From Spirochaetae bacterium HGW-Spirochaetae-1 (lineage in GTDB: Bacteria > Spirochaetota > UBA4802 > UBA5550), in NCBI GenBank assembly GCA_002839375.1, contig PGXY01000007.1, positions 521,881 through 585,880 on the forward strand: a stretch of 64,000 nt of DNA, written 5' to 3'. The position numbers and the translations under genes are program-made. Numbering within the stretch: position 1 is the stretch's first letter; each line of letters begins with the position of its first letter. The notes below the pieces were generated by a model, which saw nothing but the letters and a program-made list of their open reading frames with translations, did no database searches and was not told where the DNA came from. Below, piece by piece: positions 37,894 through 46,608 of the stretch.

Positions 37894-38976
37894 TTAAAAT
37901 TGTGTTCTGGCTCCCAGTTGGAGATTGATATCGCTGCCGTTCCTGAGACTCACCATGGATTCAAAGCTCAGACGCACTATGTAGAGGTTCACTTCAAAGC
38001 CGATGATGTACACCGGCAGGAAATAATAAGGCTTATATTTATTCGATGATACCATGGTTAGCGTACCAACATCACCGCTTCCACCGTTATTTGCCATATA
38101 TATTGCATCGTCAGTAGTTACATTGCCGGCCGTATTGAGGTCAAAATTAAATACTCCGTAATTGACGCTCATCCCAAAACCGGTGTAAATGTTGAATATC
38201 CAGTAAATTTCGCCATAGACCAGGGCCTGCAGATTGACGGAAAGAACAAACCACTTTATTTCATTGGCATAATCAGATGTATAGCTAAGCTCAACTTCTG
38301 ACGCCGGGACCCCACCTGCTCCATCGGGATCGACTTCTATGGTCGGCATCTGATAATCATACTGCCCCGATAGATTTATAAGTCCGTAAAGAAAATCACC
38401 ACCGGCGCTGAGGGTAACTCCGCCGAAGCTGAATATACCGGGCAACAGGGTCTGTCCTTCAATCCAGTTATAGCGCAGCTTCCCGCCGAAGGAATAGAGG
38501 TTTAGCTTCTCAAGTTTTACCGTGCTGGTATCAATGGGCGGAGTATAGAAGCCGGTGCTGAAAAGAAATGCCTTTCCAAGTAAATCAACCTTTTTGCCGA
38601 TACCCAGTCCGAAATTCACCACGGGATTCAGCCCGGCAAAGGGCAATACATCATTCCCTACATTAGCGTCTTTATCAAAATACTTCATGTTTGTAAGGCC
38701 CGCGTTCAAGGAAAGTCCCACGGTAAAATTGCCCAGACCACCAAGATAGGCCACGCCCATGGGATATCCAGCTATATTGCCAAGCGCATAGGCGTTTGCA
38801 ATTCCCGGCCCGAAATTATCCAGGAGGTTCTGAATCTGATTTTCCACGTCATCAAGTCCAGTGGCGGTGATATTTCCCGTTGGTGTTATTACCGTACCGG
38901 CAAATGCATCGTCTTGATATCCGCAGAGCGCAATTATCATGAGAATGATAAGGATGTATATTTTCTTATTTATCAT
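37894..38976 (-). CDS. Putative outer-membrane beta-barrel protein
   Basis: About 360 residues after choosing the ATG at 38976, which gives a clean signal peptide (MINKKIYILIILMIIALCGY, cleavage near DDAFA-GT); the frame is open from 39036. The mature part alternates short hydrophobic strands with Gly/Asn/Asp-rich turns (VAYLGGLGNFTVGLSLNAGL, FGGKLRYNWIEG, VTLSAGGDFLYGLINLSG) and ends in phenylalanine, as expected for a barrel inserted by BamA. I do not recognise a specific family; it is likely a spirochaete-restricted outer-membrane protein. Confidence 0.75.
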   Translation of the reverse strand: MINKKIYILIILMIIALCGYQDDAFAGTVITPTGNITATGLDDVENQIQNLLDNFGPGIANAYALGNIAGYPMGVAYLGGLGNFTVGLSLNAGLTNMKYFDKDANVGNDVLPFAGLNPVVNFGLGIGKKVDLLGKAFLFSTGFYTPPIDTSTVKLEKLNLYSFGGKLRYNWIEGQTLLPGIFSFGGVTLSAGGDFLYGLINLSGQYDYQMPTIEVDPDGAGGVPASEVELSYTSDYANEIKWFVLSVNLQALVYGEIYWIFNIYTGFGMSVNYGVFNFDLNTAGNVTTDDAIYMANNGGSGDVGTLTMVSSNKYKPYYFLPVYIIGFEVNLYIVRLSFESMVSLRNGSDINLQLGARTQF

Positions 38977-39079
38977 CTTTTTCAGACATGAGGTCACATT
39001 TACATACTCAGAGTTATTTTCGTCCTCATGCTGCATAAAATTTAATCCAAAGAGGCGGGTCTGTCAAGACCTTGGGGAT

Positions 39080-39868
39080 TTATTTCCCACCAAGGTCCAT
39101 TTCAATCTGGGCATAGGCGGAATGATTATGGATGGATTCCATGTTTTCCGATTCAACGGAAAACCAGAGGATCCCCTCTATTTTTTTCAGATGCTCAGCC
39201 GCATTTCTCACTATGTCCTCGACGAAAACGGGATTTTCATAGGCCTTCTCCGTAATATACTTTTCATCCTCCCGCTTCAATATGGAGAACACATCGGAAC
39301 TGGCCGATTGCTCAGCAACATTGACAATATCCTCTATCCAGATACGCTCCCGTGCCTTTATCGAAACCGATAGTATGGATCTCTGATTGTGGGCGCCGTA
39401 CTGAGAAATCTCCTTAGAGCAGGGACACAGAGACAGAACCGGCACCTTCACTTCCAGGAGATAGTAATCGTTGTCTGAATTTGCCGTGAGGCGGCAGGTA
39501 TATTCCATCTTCGCCCTTTCACGGGACACGGGTGCTTCCTTTGTGATGAAATAAGGAAATTCTATTTCGAAGTGGGCTGTTTCCGCATCGAGCTGATCCT
39601 TCATTGCTTCGAGGATCTCCCGGATATTCAGTGTGCTGATCCCTTTTCGGTACGTATTCAGGATTTCGATAAACCTGCTCATGTGGGTTCCCCTGAAATG
39701 ATGAGGAAGATTTACATACATGTTTACCCTGGCAACGGTATGCTGTTCACCTTCGGCGCGGTCCAGGACTACCACGGGGTAGGATATATCTTTGACCCCC
39801 ACCCTGTTGATCGCCAGATTTCTGTAATCCGGCTCTGATTGTATGTCGCGTAAATCCTTTTTACCCAT
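39080..39868 (-). CDS. folE2: GTP cyclohydrolase FolE2 (type IB)
   Basis: First step of folate or queuosine synthesis: GTP to dihydroneopterin triphosphate. Family hallmarks: DIQSEPDYRNLAINRVGVKDI at the N-terminus, RGTHMSRFIEIL, and the metal/substrate site LCPCSKEISQYGAHNQRS with its paired cysteines and histidine. FolE2 works with metals other than zinc and often serves under zinc limitation; no FolE1 is seen here. The frame opens at 39922, and ATG 39868 (MGKKDLRDIQSEP) fits the family start best, though without a clear ribosome site. Confidence 0.92.
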   Translation of the reverse strand: MGKKDLRDIQSEPDYRNLAINRVGVKDISYPVVVLDRAEGEQHTVARVNMYVNLPHHFRGTHMSRFIEILNTYRKGISTLNIREILEAMKDQLDAETAHFEIEFPYFITKEAPVSRERAKMEYTCRLTANSDNDYYLLEVKVPVLSLCPCSKEISQYGAHNQRSILSVSIKARERIWIEDIVNVAEQSASSDVFSILKREDEKYITEKAYENPVFVEDIVRNAAEHLKKIEGILWFSVESENMESIHNHSAYAQIEMDLGGK

Positions 39869-39992
39869 GGCTAATACCGATAATAAATTTAAATGTATTT
39901 CCATCCACGCCGTGAAAAGCATTATGTTCCGGCGTCTGTATACTACAACTGTTTTATTTACTGTGTAAAGATAATTTTCCCAGCGATAACTG

Positions 39993-40772
39993 TCATACCG
40001 TCAGGATAACCGGCCCGGAATCGGTAATGGCTATGGTATGTTCGAAGTGAGCTGACAGCTTTCCATCGGCAGTCAGTGTTGTCCAGCCATTGTTGTGAAG
40101 TTTCACCTCTCCCGTCCCTTCATTAAAAACGGGTTCTATGGCAATGACCAGTCCTTCCCTCATGATATAATTCTGGCCGCTCGATGCGTAATGCGGCACA
40201 ATAGGCGGTTCATGGAGTGCGAAACCGACACCATGACCAGTATGACTTTTCACAACACTGAATCCGCTGACCTGCGCCCGCTCTTCAATAAAATCACCGG
40301 CAATACCCAGGTTTTTCCCTGCTTGCAATACTCCAACAACATCGAGAAGGGATTGGCGGCATGCATGTACCAGGTTCCTTCCCTTCTGAATATTTTCTCC
40401 GGCAATAAAGGTACAGCACGCGTCGCTGAAGTAACCGCCCAGGACAACTCCGATATCAATTTTAACAATATCGCCGCTTTTAATTTTCCTCTTCTTAGAC
40501 GGGATTCCATGAACCACTTCATTATTAAGCGAGATACAGCTGGCATAGTTATAATCCCTGACGGTTTTAAAAGCGGCACGGGCCTTTCTCTTCAGGATAA
40601 AATCATCGACAAGAGAATCAATTTCCCAGGTGGAAAGCGATACGAGGGAAATGCCATCAATATATGAAAAAATATCTCCGATTATTCGGCCCGAGTCCCG
40701 GATTTTTTGAATATCATCGGGACTTTTCAGCCGGATATCATCCTTTTTCATAGACAGGTTTTGCTTTACCAT
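39993..40772 (-). CDS. map: Methionine aminopeptidase, type I
   Basis: 259 residues; removes N-terminal methionine co-translationally. Metal ligands: two aspartates in KIDIGVVLGGYFSDACCTF, His in KSHTGHGVGFALHEPP, Glu in AIEPVFNEG and Glu in AHFEHTIAIT. The SLNNEVVHGIP motif is conserved. It begins 7 nt after the recA stop and is probably co-transcribed with recA. The start may be ATG 40772 or ATG 40751. Confidence 0.95.
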   Translation of the reverse strand: MVKQNLSMKKDDIRLKSPDDIQKIRDSGRIIGDIFSYIDGISLVSLSTWEIDSLVDDFILKRKARAAFKTVRDYNYASCISLNNEVVHGIPSKKRKIKSGDIVKIDIGVVLGGYFSDACCTFIAGENIQKGRNLVHACRQSLLDVVGVLQAGKNLGIAGDFIEERAQVSGFSVVKSHTGHGVGFALHEPPIVPHYASSGQNYIMREGLVIAIEPVFNEGTGEVKLHNNGWTTLTADGKLSAHFEHTIAITDSGPVILTV

Positions 40773-40779
40773 GGCCCGA

Positions 40780-41871
40780 TCAGGCTTCGGCCACTGTTAC
40801 TTTTTCCTTTTCTTTTTCTTTGGGTTTTGTCCCGTTTTGCGGTTTTGTCTCATCAGTGGTCTCGACAATAAGGCCCGTGGCAATCTTTATTTTTCTTTCC
40901 ACATCTGCAGCTAAAGTGGGATTTTCCCTGAAAAACTTTTTGGCGTTTTCCCTTCCCTGGCCGATGCGCTCCTCGCCAAAGGAATACCATGTGCCGGATT
41001 TCTTTACAATATCAAATTGTACACCGAGATCAAGAATACCACCTTCCCGCGAAATACCGCTGTCATACATGACATCAAATTCAGCCTGCCGGAATGGAGG
41101 CGCCACCTTGTTTTTGACGACCTTGACGCGAACCCGGTTGCCTGTGGCGTCTTCACCGTTCTTGATAGTTTCAATTCTCCTTATATCCAGCCTGACCGAG
41201 GAATAGAATTTCAGGGCATTCCCCCCCGTTGTTGTTTCGGGAGAACCAAACATGACACCGATTTTATAGCGGATCTGGTTGATGAAAACCACTGATGTGT
41301 GCGACTTGGCTATGACAGCCGTGAGTTTTCGCAGGGCCTGGCTCATAAGACGTGCCTGAAGTCCCATGTGGGCATCTCCCATATCCCCGTCTATTTCCGC
41401 CTTGGGCACCAGTGCCGCAACGGAATCCACGACGATTATATCAATGGCACCGGAACGAACCAGGGCCTCGACAATTTCCAGGGCCTCTTCACCCGTATCG
41501 GGCTGAGATACCAGGAGATCCTCGGTTTTTACGCCGAGTTTTTCTGCATAAATGGGATCCAGGGCATGCTCGGCATCAACAAAGGCAGCAACACCGCCTG
41601 CCTTCTGGGCCTCGGCCACCACATGAAGAGTAAGTGTTGTCTTTCCCGATGATTCAGGCCCGTATATCTCCACGACCCTTCCCCGGGGGATGCCTCCTAT
41701 ACCGAGGGCAATATCCAGTTCCAGGGAACCTGTGGAAATCGAGGCGATCTGGACTTTTTTATTTTCATCGCCAAGCCTCATGATCGCCCCTTTGCCGAAT
41801 TGTTTCTCTATCTGGAGGATGGCCGCATCCAGCGCCTGATTCTTCTGGTTTAGTTCTTTTTGCTCGGACAT
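40780..41871 (-). CDS. recA: Recombinase RecA
   Basis: 363 residues; forms filaments on single-stranded DNA for homologous recombination and LexA cleavage. Walker [10 protein letters not shown] is at about 71-79, Walker B is [12 protein letters not shown], and the L2 region is [19 protein letters not shown]. The C-terminal tail is unusual: a lysine/glutamate-rich end ([14 protein letters not shown]) instead of a purely acidic tail. The ATG at 41871 has GAGG about 6 nt upstream and is preferred to the ATG at 41883. A good promoter lies at 42100-42128. Confidence 0.98.
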   Translation of the reverse strand: MSEQKELNQKNQALDAAILQIEKQFGKGAIMRLGDENKKVQIASISTGSLELDIALGIGGIPRGRVVEIYGPESSGKTTLTLHVVAEAQKAGGVAAFVDAEHALDPIYAEKLGVKTEDLLVSQPDTGEEALEIVEALVRSGAIDIIVVDSVAALVPKAEIDGDMGDAHMGLQARLMSQALRKLTAVIAKSHTSVVFINQIRYKIGVMFGSPETTTGGNALKFYSSVRLDIRRIETIKNGEDATGNRVRVKVVKNKVAPPFRQAEFDVMYDSGISREGGILDLGVQFDIVKKSGTWYSFGEERIGQGRENAKKFFRENPTLAADVERKIKIATGLIVETTDETKPQNGTKPKEKEKEKVTVAEA

Positions 41872-42099
41872 TATGTACCTCATTTAAATGTGTTATTGAA
41901 GTGGAATTCCCGGGAGTAAACTGCATATGCTACGGCGTCTCCCGGTAATTGATAATTCATTAATATATACGTACCGGCCATTCTCTTAATGAAATGTTAT
42001 GTCTCATGAAGATGAATTTTTCGGTCGCAAACCGGATATTTTCTTGCCTATCTATAAACAGGTAACGGGACTGAATTTTCAATTAAAATAATTAGTATC

Positions 42100-42128
42100 T
42101 ATATAAAAAATATCGATCTACTTGTCAA
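42100..42128 (-). promoter_or_regulatory. Candidate recA promoter
   Basis: Minus strand: perfect TTGACA (42128-42123), 17-nt spacer, TATATA (42105-42100). The leader to recA is about 225 nt and has no convincing gene; a weak TTTG-N5-GAAA element at about 42018-42034 is discussed under rejected items. Confidence 0.65.
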
Positions 42129-42153
42129 GAAATATTACTATATTTTTGTATAG

Positions 42154-42187
42154 TTGTACAGGCGGGTTACACAACCCGCCTGTACAA
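42154..42187 (-). terminator. Long perfect hairpin after leuA
   Basis: Perfect 15-bp stem TTGTACAGGCGGGTT (42154-42168) / AACCCGCCTGTACAA (42173-42187) with a 4-nt loop, 8 nt past the leuA stop codon. There is no real U tract on the minus strand, so termination may be weak or may need Rho; mRNA 3'-end protection is equally possible. Confidence 0.6.
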
Positions 42188-42194
42188 ATTCTAT

Positions 42195-43787
42195 CTATAA
42201 CGCCATATCTTGCAGGCCGACATGATTCTGGTTCACTTTTTTCATGTATTCCAGTTTATTCAGGGCATCAACAAAGGATATGATACCGGCGATGGAAATA
42301 TCCACATGAGTGCCATTGCCGAAGACCTTGAGCTCTCTCCCATTATAGTTTTCCACCACCGTGGCCGTTACCTCCGACAGGGCATCGGAGCCGCCTGTTA
42401 TCGCCACCAGGTTAAAGGACTTTATCAAGGCGTTCGTATCAGTGATCTTCTTAACCGCTTTAACACCGGCATCAACACCGCCATTTCCATGGGCAACTTC
42501 AAAGATATTGTCCCTGTTTGTATCATGGTCCTTAAGGGTTACCATGGTCATGGGAGGAGAGAACATACCCGTTGATATCTGAACATTCTGCACCTTGTAT
42601 CTACGACGTTTTTCTTCTTTATACATGGCCTCGCCGATGAGTGCGATGAGATCCTCGTCGTATATCTGCTTCTTTTTATCTGCCAGTATTTTAAAATATT
42701 TGAAGAACCTGTCCAGTTCTTCCTGTGAAAGGTCAAAGCCCAGTTCATGGAGCCTGGTCATGACCGCATGTCTTCCCGAATGCTTGCCCAGGACAAGGGT
42801 CGATTTGCTGATACCCACATCTTCGGGCTTCATTATCTCATAGGTCATGGAATTCTTGAGAAGGCCGTCCTGGTGAATGCCCGATTCATGGGCAAAGGCG
42901 TTATCTCCCACAATGGCTTTATTGGGCTGTACCGATACTCCAGTAATATGGGTGAGGAGCTTGCTCGTGGCCATGATCTGCCTGGTGTTCAGTGTTGAAT
43001 TTACATGTAATACGTCGCTGCGTGTTCTCACAGCCATGACTATCTCCTCCATGGCTGTGTTCCCGGCCCTCTCACCGATCCCGTTTACCGTGCATTCCAC
43101 CTGTCTCGCACCGGCCTCAACGGCTGCCAGTGAATTGGCAACGGCCAGTCCGAGGTCATTATGGCAATGTACGGAGATAACTGCCTTCCCGATATTTGAC
43201 ACATTATCAAAAAGGTACTTTATAATGCGGTGAAATTCCGAGGGAACCGTATATCCAACAGTGTCGGGGATATTAACCGTTGTTGCTCCTGCTGCTATAA
43301 CCTCATAGACCATGGTTGCCAGGTATTGAAGGTCACTCCTCGTAGCATCCATGGGAGAAAATTCAACGTTGTCCATATACTTAACAGCGTGACGCACGGC
43401 ATTTATGGCAAGCTCAAGCACTTCCTCCCTGGTTTTCCGGAACTGATGAATAATATGAATGTCGGAACTGGAAATAAATGTGTGTATCCGGGGATGTTTC
43501 GCTTTTTCCAGGGCCCGGGCAGCAGCATCAATATCATTGACATTTGCCCTGGCAAGACCGGCCACCTGCACATTCTTGAGCCTTTCTGCGATTCTTTTAA
43601 CCGAATCAAAATCACCGTCAGAAATTACGGGAAATCCGGCCTCGATGACATCAACACCCAGACGCTCCAACTGCTCGGCAAAAATAAGTTTTTCCTCCAT
43701 ATTCATACTGAATCCCGGCGATTGTTCACCGTCTCTCAAAGTGGTATCAAATATTATAATTTTATCTTTATCTGTTTTATCTTTCAT
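42195..43787 (-). CDS. leuA: 2-isopropylmalate synthase
   Basis: 530 residues; acetyl-CoA plus 2-oxoisovalerate to 2-isopropylmalate, the committed step of leucine synthesis. The TIM-barrel part has FDTTLRDGEQSPGFSM, the metal-binding HCHNDLGLAVANSLAAVEAGA, and QVECTVNGIGERAGN. The C-terminal third is the LeuA regulatory domain (leucine feedback). Citramalate synthase is a close relative, but the leucine-rich attenuator upstream supports LeuA. AAGGAG is 8 nt upstream of the ATG. No other leu gene is adjacent in the window. Confidence 0.93.
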   Translation of the reverse strand: MKDKTDKDKIIIFDTTLRDGEQSPGFSMNMEEKLIFAEQLERLGVDVIEAGFPVISDGDFDSVKRIAERLKNVQVAGLARANVNDIDAAARALEKAKHPRIHTFISSSDIHIIHQFRKTREEVLELAINAVRHAVKYMDNVEFSPMDATRSDLQYLATMVYEVIAAGATTVNIPDTVGYTVPSEFHRIIKYLFDNVSNIGKAVISVHCHNDLGLAVANSLAAVEAGARQVECTVNGIGERAGNTAMEEIVMAVRTRSDVLHVNSTLNTRQIMATSKLLTHITGVSVQPNKAIVGDNAFAHESGIHQDGLLKNSMTYEIMKPEDVGISKSTLVLGKHSGRHAVMTRLHELGFDLSQEELDRFFKYFKILADKKKQIYDEDLIALIGEAMYKEEKRRRYKVQNVQISTGMFSPPMTMVTLKDHDTNRDNIFEVAHGNGGVDAGVKAVKKITDTNALIKSFNLVAITGGSDALSEVTATVVENYNGRELKVFGNGTHVDISIAGIISFVDALNKLEYMKKVNQNHVGLQDMAL

Positions 43788-43966
43788 ACCAAGACTCCTT
43801 TTATTTGTTTCCTGCTGTTATGTAATTTACTGTATCGTTTTTATATAAATTCATATCAATCATCTCCTGAATGATTGATAGTGAAACCGTCCGGCCGCAC
43901 CTTTACTTCTTAAAGGGAAAGTATACACGGGAAACCCATTCCCTGCACCTCCTGTGTCCTTAAATT

Positions 43967-44000
43967 AAAAAGGCCGTCACTTTTGTTCGTGACGGCCTTT
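43967..44000 (-). terminator. Attenuator terminator in the leuA leader
   Basis: Minus strand: AAAGGCCGTCAC (44000-43989), 8-nt loop, GTGACGGCCTTT (43980-43969), then TTTTTAATTTA. The 5' arm and loop contain TCACGAAC (43992-43985), which can instead pair with GTTCGTGA (44032-44025) at the end of the leader peptide. That pairing is the antiterminator. Confidence 0.85.
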
Positions 44001-44024
44001 GTTTGTATCAATAGTACAGTGACA

Positions 44025-44102
44025 TCACGAACCATATCCAGGTTTCTCCAGGAGCAGATGAAGGCTTAGCAATAGGTTCTGCGTGTAATTTCGTGACATC
44101 AT
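44025..44102 (-). CDS. Leucine-rich leader peptide of leuA
   Basis: 25-codon frame ATG ATG TCA CGA ... TCG TGA, encoding MMSRNYTQNLLLSLHLLLE and six more residues. Seven leucines occur in nine residues (10-18), using CTA, TTG, CTT, CTG and CTC codons. The stop codon lies inside the antiterminator arm. When leucyl-tRNA is short, a stalled ribosome should free that arm and allow read-through into leuA; with ample leucine the ribosome reaches the stop and the terminator forms. An early segment TCACGAA (44096-44090) can pair with TTCGTGA, giving the protecting stem of a classical attenuator. Confidence 0.85.
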   Translation of the reverse strand: MMSRNYTQNLLLSLHLLLEKPGYGS

Positions 44103-44129
44103 TTTTTCTCTTGCTCTTTTAATAACTAC

Positions 44130-44158
44130 AAGCTAAGCATTGCTCTCATTATTGTCAA
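44130..44158 (-). promoter_or_regulatory. Possible promoter of the leuA leader
   Basis: Minus strand: perfect TTGACA (44158-44153), 17 nt, then TAGCTT (44135-44130), a poor -10. It would place the start about 20 nt before the leader-peptide ATG, the usual arrangement for an attenuator, but a promoter farther upstream is possible. Confidence 0.3.
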
Positions 44159-44215
44159 TATAAATTAAAAATTATTTTACAATCATAGTATGATTTAGTG
44201 TGGTATAATCATTTT

Positions 44216-44244
44216 TTGAATTTATTGAGCATAATTCTTATAAT
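44216..44244 (+). promoter_or_regulatory. Candidate promoter of the GDPD-PAP2 genes
   Basis: Plus strand: TTGAAT (44216-44221), 17-nt spacer, perfect TATAAT (44239-44244). Transcription would start near 44251, about 170 nt before the preferred GDPD start, and diverge from the leuA leader. Confidence 0.5.
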
Positions 44245-44424
44245 TTCGTCACGGAACATATTGACCTTTATAAATATTTTATGTTATATATAAGGTTGGG
44301 ATCAGGTGAGTTTTTCATCCCTTTAAAATTATTTCATTATCGGGACATTTTTTATTATAAAGCCCCCATGGATGGCATTTTATTCAGTACCTTAGATACA
44401 GGAATGATAAGGATTAAAAAGTAT

Positions 44425-45390
44425 ATGATGAGCATAAAAAAAATACTGTGGCTCGGTTTGCTGATACTCCTGAGTATTGCCATGACTGACTGTGCCGGTT
44501 TTAACAGCAAGAACAGGTATATCGACCTGGTGGGTCACCGCGGAGCCAGGGGATACCGGCCTGAAAACACCATTCCATCCTTCCAGTACGGCATTGAAAA
44601 TAATATGACTGCCATTGAACTTGATGTAAATGTCACCAAAGACAAGGATCTTATCATATACCACGATACGGAAATAACGGGAGCCCTCTGCCTCGATGAA
44701 TCGGGCAAACCGGCCGCGACAGTTCCAATACGGGACCTCACTGTCGAGGAACTTAAGAAATACGATTGCGGCGCGCTGCAACACCGGGAATTTCCACAGC
44801 AAGTCACGGTGGAAAAAACCAGACTGATAACTTTGAAAGAATTTTTCGAGTTTGTAAAGAGCTATGAAACAGAAAGAAAACTGCTCCACGCCACGAGGAT
44901 CAAGGTGGAGATAAAGTTCCCCCGCGACTATACGCCTGAAGATATAAAGGAAGCGGCAACCCTGGTTGTAAAGAACATTGAAGAAGCGGGCATGACCGAA
45001 AGGGCCGTGGTCCAGAGCTTTGTTATTGCCGCACTCCCCGAGGTTCGAAAACTTAATAAAAACATACAGACATCGGCATTGTTTGAACCCCGTTACTCCC
45101 GCGGTGTTGCAACCACGGACGGCCCCGGCAATCCCAGGAATACCATAATCAAAGAGGCTCTGAATGCCGGCGCAGATATGATCGCACCTCATTATCTCTT
45201 TATAACACCCCAGTTCGTGCGTGAGTGCCACAGAAATAAACTTCGCGTCATTGCCTGGACGGTTAATGATAAAGCGCAGATGGAAAAATTGCTGAGTTAC
45301 GGCGTGGACGGCATCATATCCGATTATCCCGATATCCTGTACCTTGCCTATAAAGAATGGAAGACTAAAAAAAAGAAATATAAATTATAA
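44425..45390 (+). CDS. Glycerophosphodiester phosphodiesterase, exported
   Basis: Hydrolyses glycerophosphodiesters to glycerol-3-phosphate plus alcohol. The GDPD catalytic set is visible: GHRGARGYRPENTIPSF, ELDVNVTKDKDLIIYHD, KVEIKFP, and the closing VIAWTVND and GVDGIISDYPD. The frame is open from 44281, but the ATG pair at 44425/44428 gives a signal sequence (ILWLGLLILLSIAMTDC) that may carry a loose spirochaetal lipobox, so the protein is periplasmic or lipid-anchored. A PAP2 phosphatase follows after 14 nt, suggesting joint use of phospholipid breakdown products. Confidence 0.9.
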   Translation: MMSIKKILWLGLLILLSIAMTDCAGFNSKNRYIDLVGHRGARGYRPENTIPSFQYGIENNMTAIELDVNVTKDKDLIIYHDTEITGALCLDESGKPAATVPIRDLTVEELKKYDCGALQHREFPQQVTVEKTRLITLKEFFEFVKSYETERKLLHATRIKVEIKFPRDYTPEDIKEAATLVVKNIEEAGMTERAVVQSFVIAALPEVRKLNKNIQTSALFEPRYSRGVATTDGPGNPRNTIIKEALNAGADMIAPHYLFITPQFVRECHRNKLRVIAWTVNDKAQMEKLLSYGVDGIISDYPDILYLAYKEWKTKKKKYKL

Positions 45391-45404
45391 TATTCAGGAT
45401 AATC

Positions 45405-46319
45405 ATGATGCAGGCTCTACTGAAGGATCCTTTTTTTTTCGGCGAAGAAATACTTAATACTATGCACATTTTTATAGGTCCGTGGCTCGATTACTGCATG
45501 ATAGCCATTACAGCCATGGGAACCCAGCTTTTCTACGTAGTAATGCTGCCCCTGGCCTATTGGTTATATGACAGGGAGATAACTCTGAAAATCGGCGCCG
45601 TCTTCCTTGTTTCATCTGTTATCAATGATATGACGAAAGAAATATTTCAGAATCCAAGGCCTGACCCGGCATATCTTGTCGACGGCATTCGGGAACTTAA
45701 TATTACCTATAAGCCGAAAGGACCGGGTTTTCCCAGCGGCCATACCCAGGGTGCACTAACGTTCTGGGGCTCGATTATCTATTTTAACCGAACCAGAGTT
45801 ATGATCATTTTATCCGCCCTTCTTATTATCCTCATCCCTTATTCGCGCATTTACCTGGGCGTTCATTACCTCGGAGATGTCATAGGAGGATATATCATAG
45901 GCGCATTGTGCCTCCTGGTATGCATACCTCTGGTAATTTATTGCGGAAAGCACTACATGAACTGGAACAGCGTCCTTATCATCCTGGGTCTGATCATTCT
46001 TCCCCTGGCCGTTTTTCTTATAATCCCGGGCTATCAGACACAACAGCCCCTGGGCGTCCTGTCAGGCATGCTTCTGGGAGCCTACATGGCCAGGGACATC
46101 ATCTTTAATCCGCGGAACACCCTGTCCGCAGGCCTGGTTAAGGTCCTGATCGGTCTGATCGGCATCTTTATCATTAAATCGGGTGTGAAAATAATTCTTC
46201 CCGACAGCGCCATTTTCAGTTACATCCGGTACTGGCTCATCGGTGCCTGGGTCTCCTTTGCGGCGCCTCTCATCTTCAGCAAGGTGGAAATGCTGAAGGG
46301 AAAAACCGACAATTGCTGA
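45405..46319 (+). CDS. PAP2-family membrane phosphatase
   Basis: 304 residues with eight or so membrane helices. The three phosphatase motifs are present: KEIFQNPRP (motif 1), PSGHTQGA (motif 2) and SRIYLGVHYLGDVIGG (motif 3). Likely substrates are phosphatidate, phosphatidylglycerol phosphate or undecaprenyl pyrophosphate. It is longer than the minimal family because of three or four extra C-terminal membrane helices. It is co-directional with GDPD, 14 nt apart. Confidence 0.9.
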   Translation: MMQALLKDPFFFGEEILNTMHIFIGPWLDYCMIAITAMGTQLFYVVMLPLAYWLYDREITLKIGAVFLVSSVINDMTKEIFQNPRPDPAYLVDGIRELNITYKPKGPGFPSGHTQGALTFWGSIIYFNRTRVMIILSALLIILIPYSRIYLGVHYLGDVIGGYIIGALCLLVCIPLVIYCGKHYMNWNSVLIILGLIILPLAVFLIIPGYQTQQPLGVLSGMLLGAYMARDIIFNPRNTLSAGLVKVLIGLIGIFIIKSGVKIILPDSAIFSYIRYWLIGAWVSFAAPLIFSKVEMLKGKTDNC

Positions 46320-46350
46320 ATTCATCAAATACTATTTAAAGGAAAGTCAT

Positions 46351-46602
46351 ATGAAAATAAATACGGATGTTGAAACAATGATTCTCGATTTCACTCGGCA
46401 GGGAAAAAAGGCACAGTATATACTAATGGGTTTCACCCAGTTTGCCCGGTGGGAAAAGGAACTGGAACAGAAAGGCATGGAATCGCCTCTCGCCAGCGAC
46501 GGCCGTTTCATGGGATGTCAGATCATCATATGCAGCAGCGATATTATAGAAGTCGTCACGAGCCCGGCAGACCAGTACCGGCTCCTTTCCCGGGCCCGTT
46601 AG
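46351..46602 (+). CDS. Small unrecognised protein
   Basis: 83 residues, soluble, mixed alpha/beta by appearance, with one cysteine pair region (GCQIIICSS). AAAGGAAAG precedes the ATG at normal distance and it follows the PAP2 gene by 31 nt, so it is probably real and may be the last gene of that transcript. It converges with the dehydratase-like gene, 6 nt away. I cannot assign a function. Confidence 0.6.
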   Translation: MKINTDVETMILDFTRQGKKAQYILMGFTQFARWEKELEQKGMESPLASDGRFMGCQIIICSSDIIEVVTSPADQYRLLSRAR

Positions 46603-46608
46603 TTTTCC

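Noticed and set aside
42018..42034. Possible LexA box (TTTG-N5-GAAA, minus strand) in the recA leader
   Set aside because: Differs from TTTG-N5-CAAA by one base and lies about 70 nt downstream of the -10 element; too weak without a known LexA motif for this organism.
44392..45231. 279-codon open frame antisense to the GDPD gene
   Set aside because: Overlaps a gene with a complete catalytic motif set and shows no recognisable protein features.
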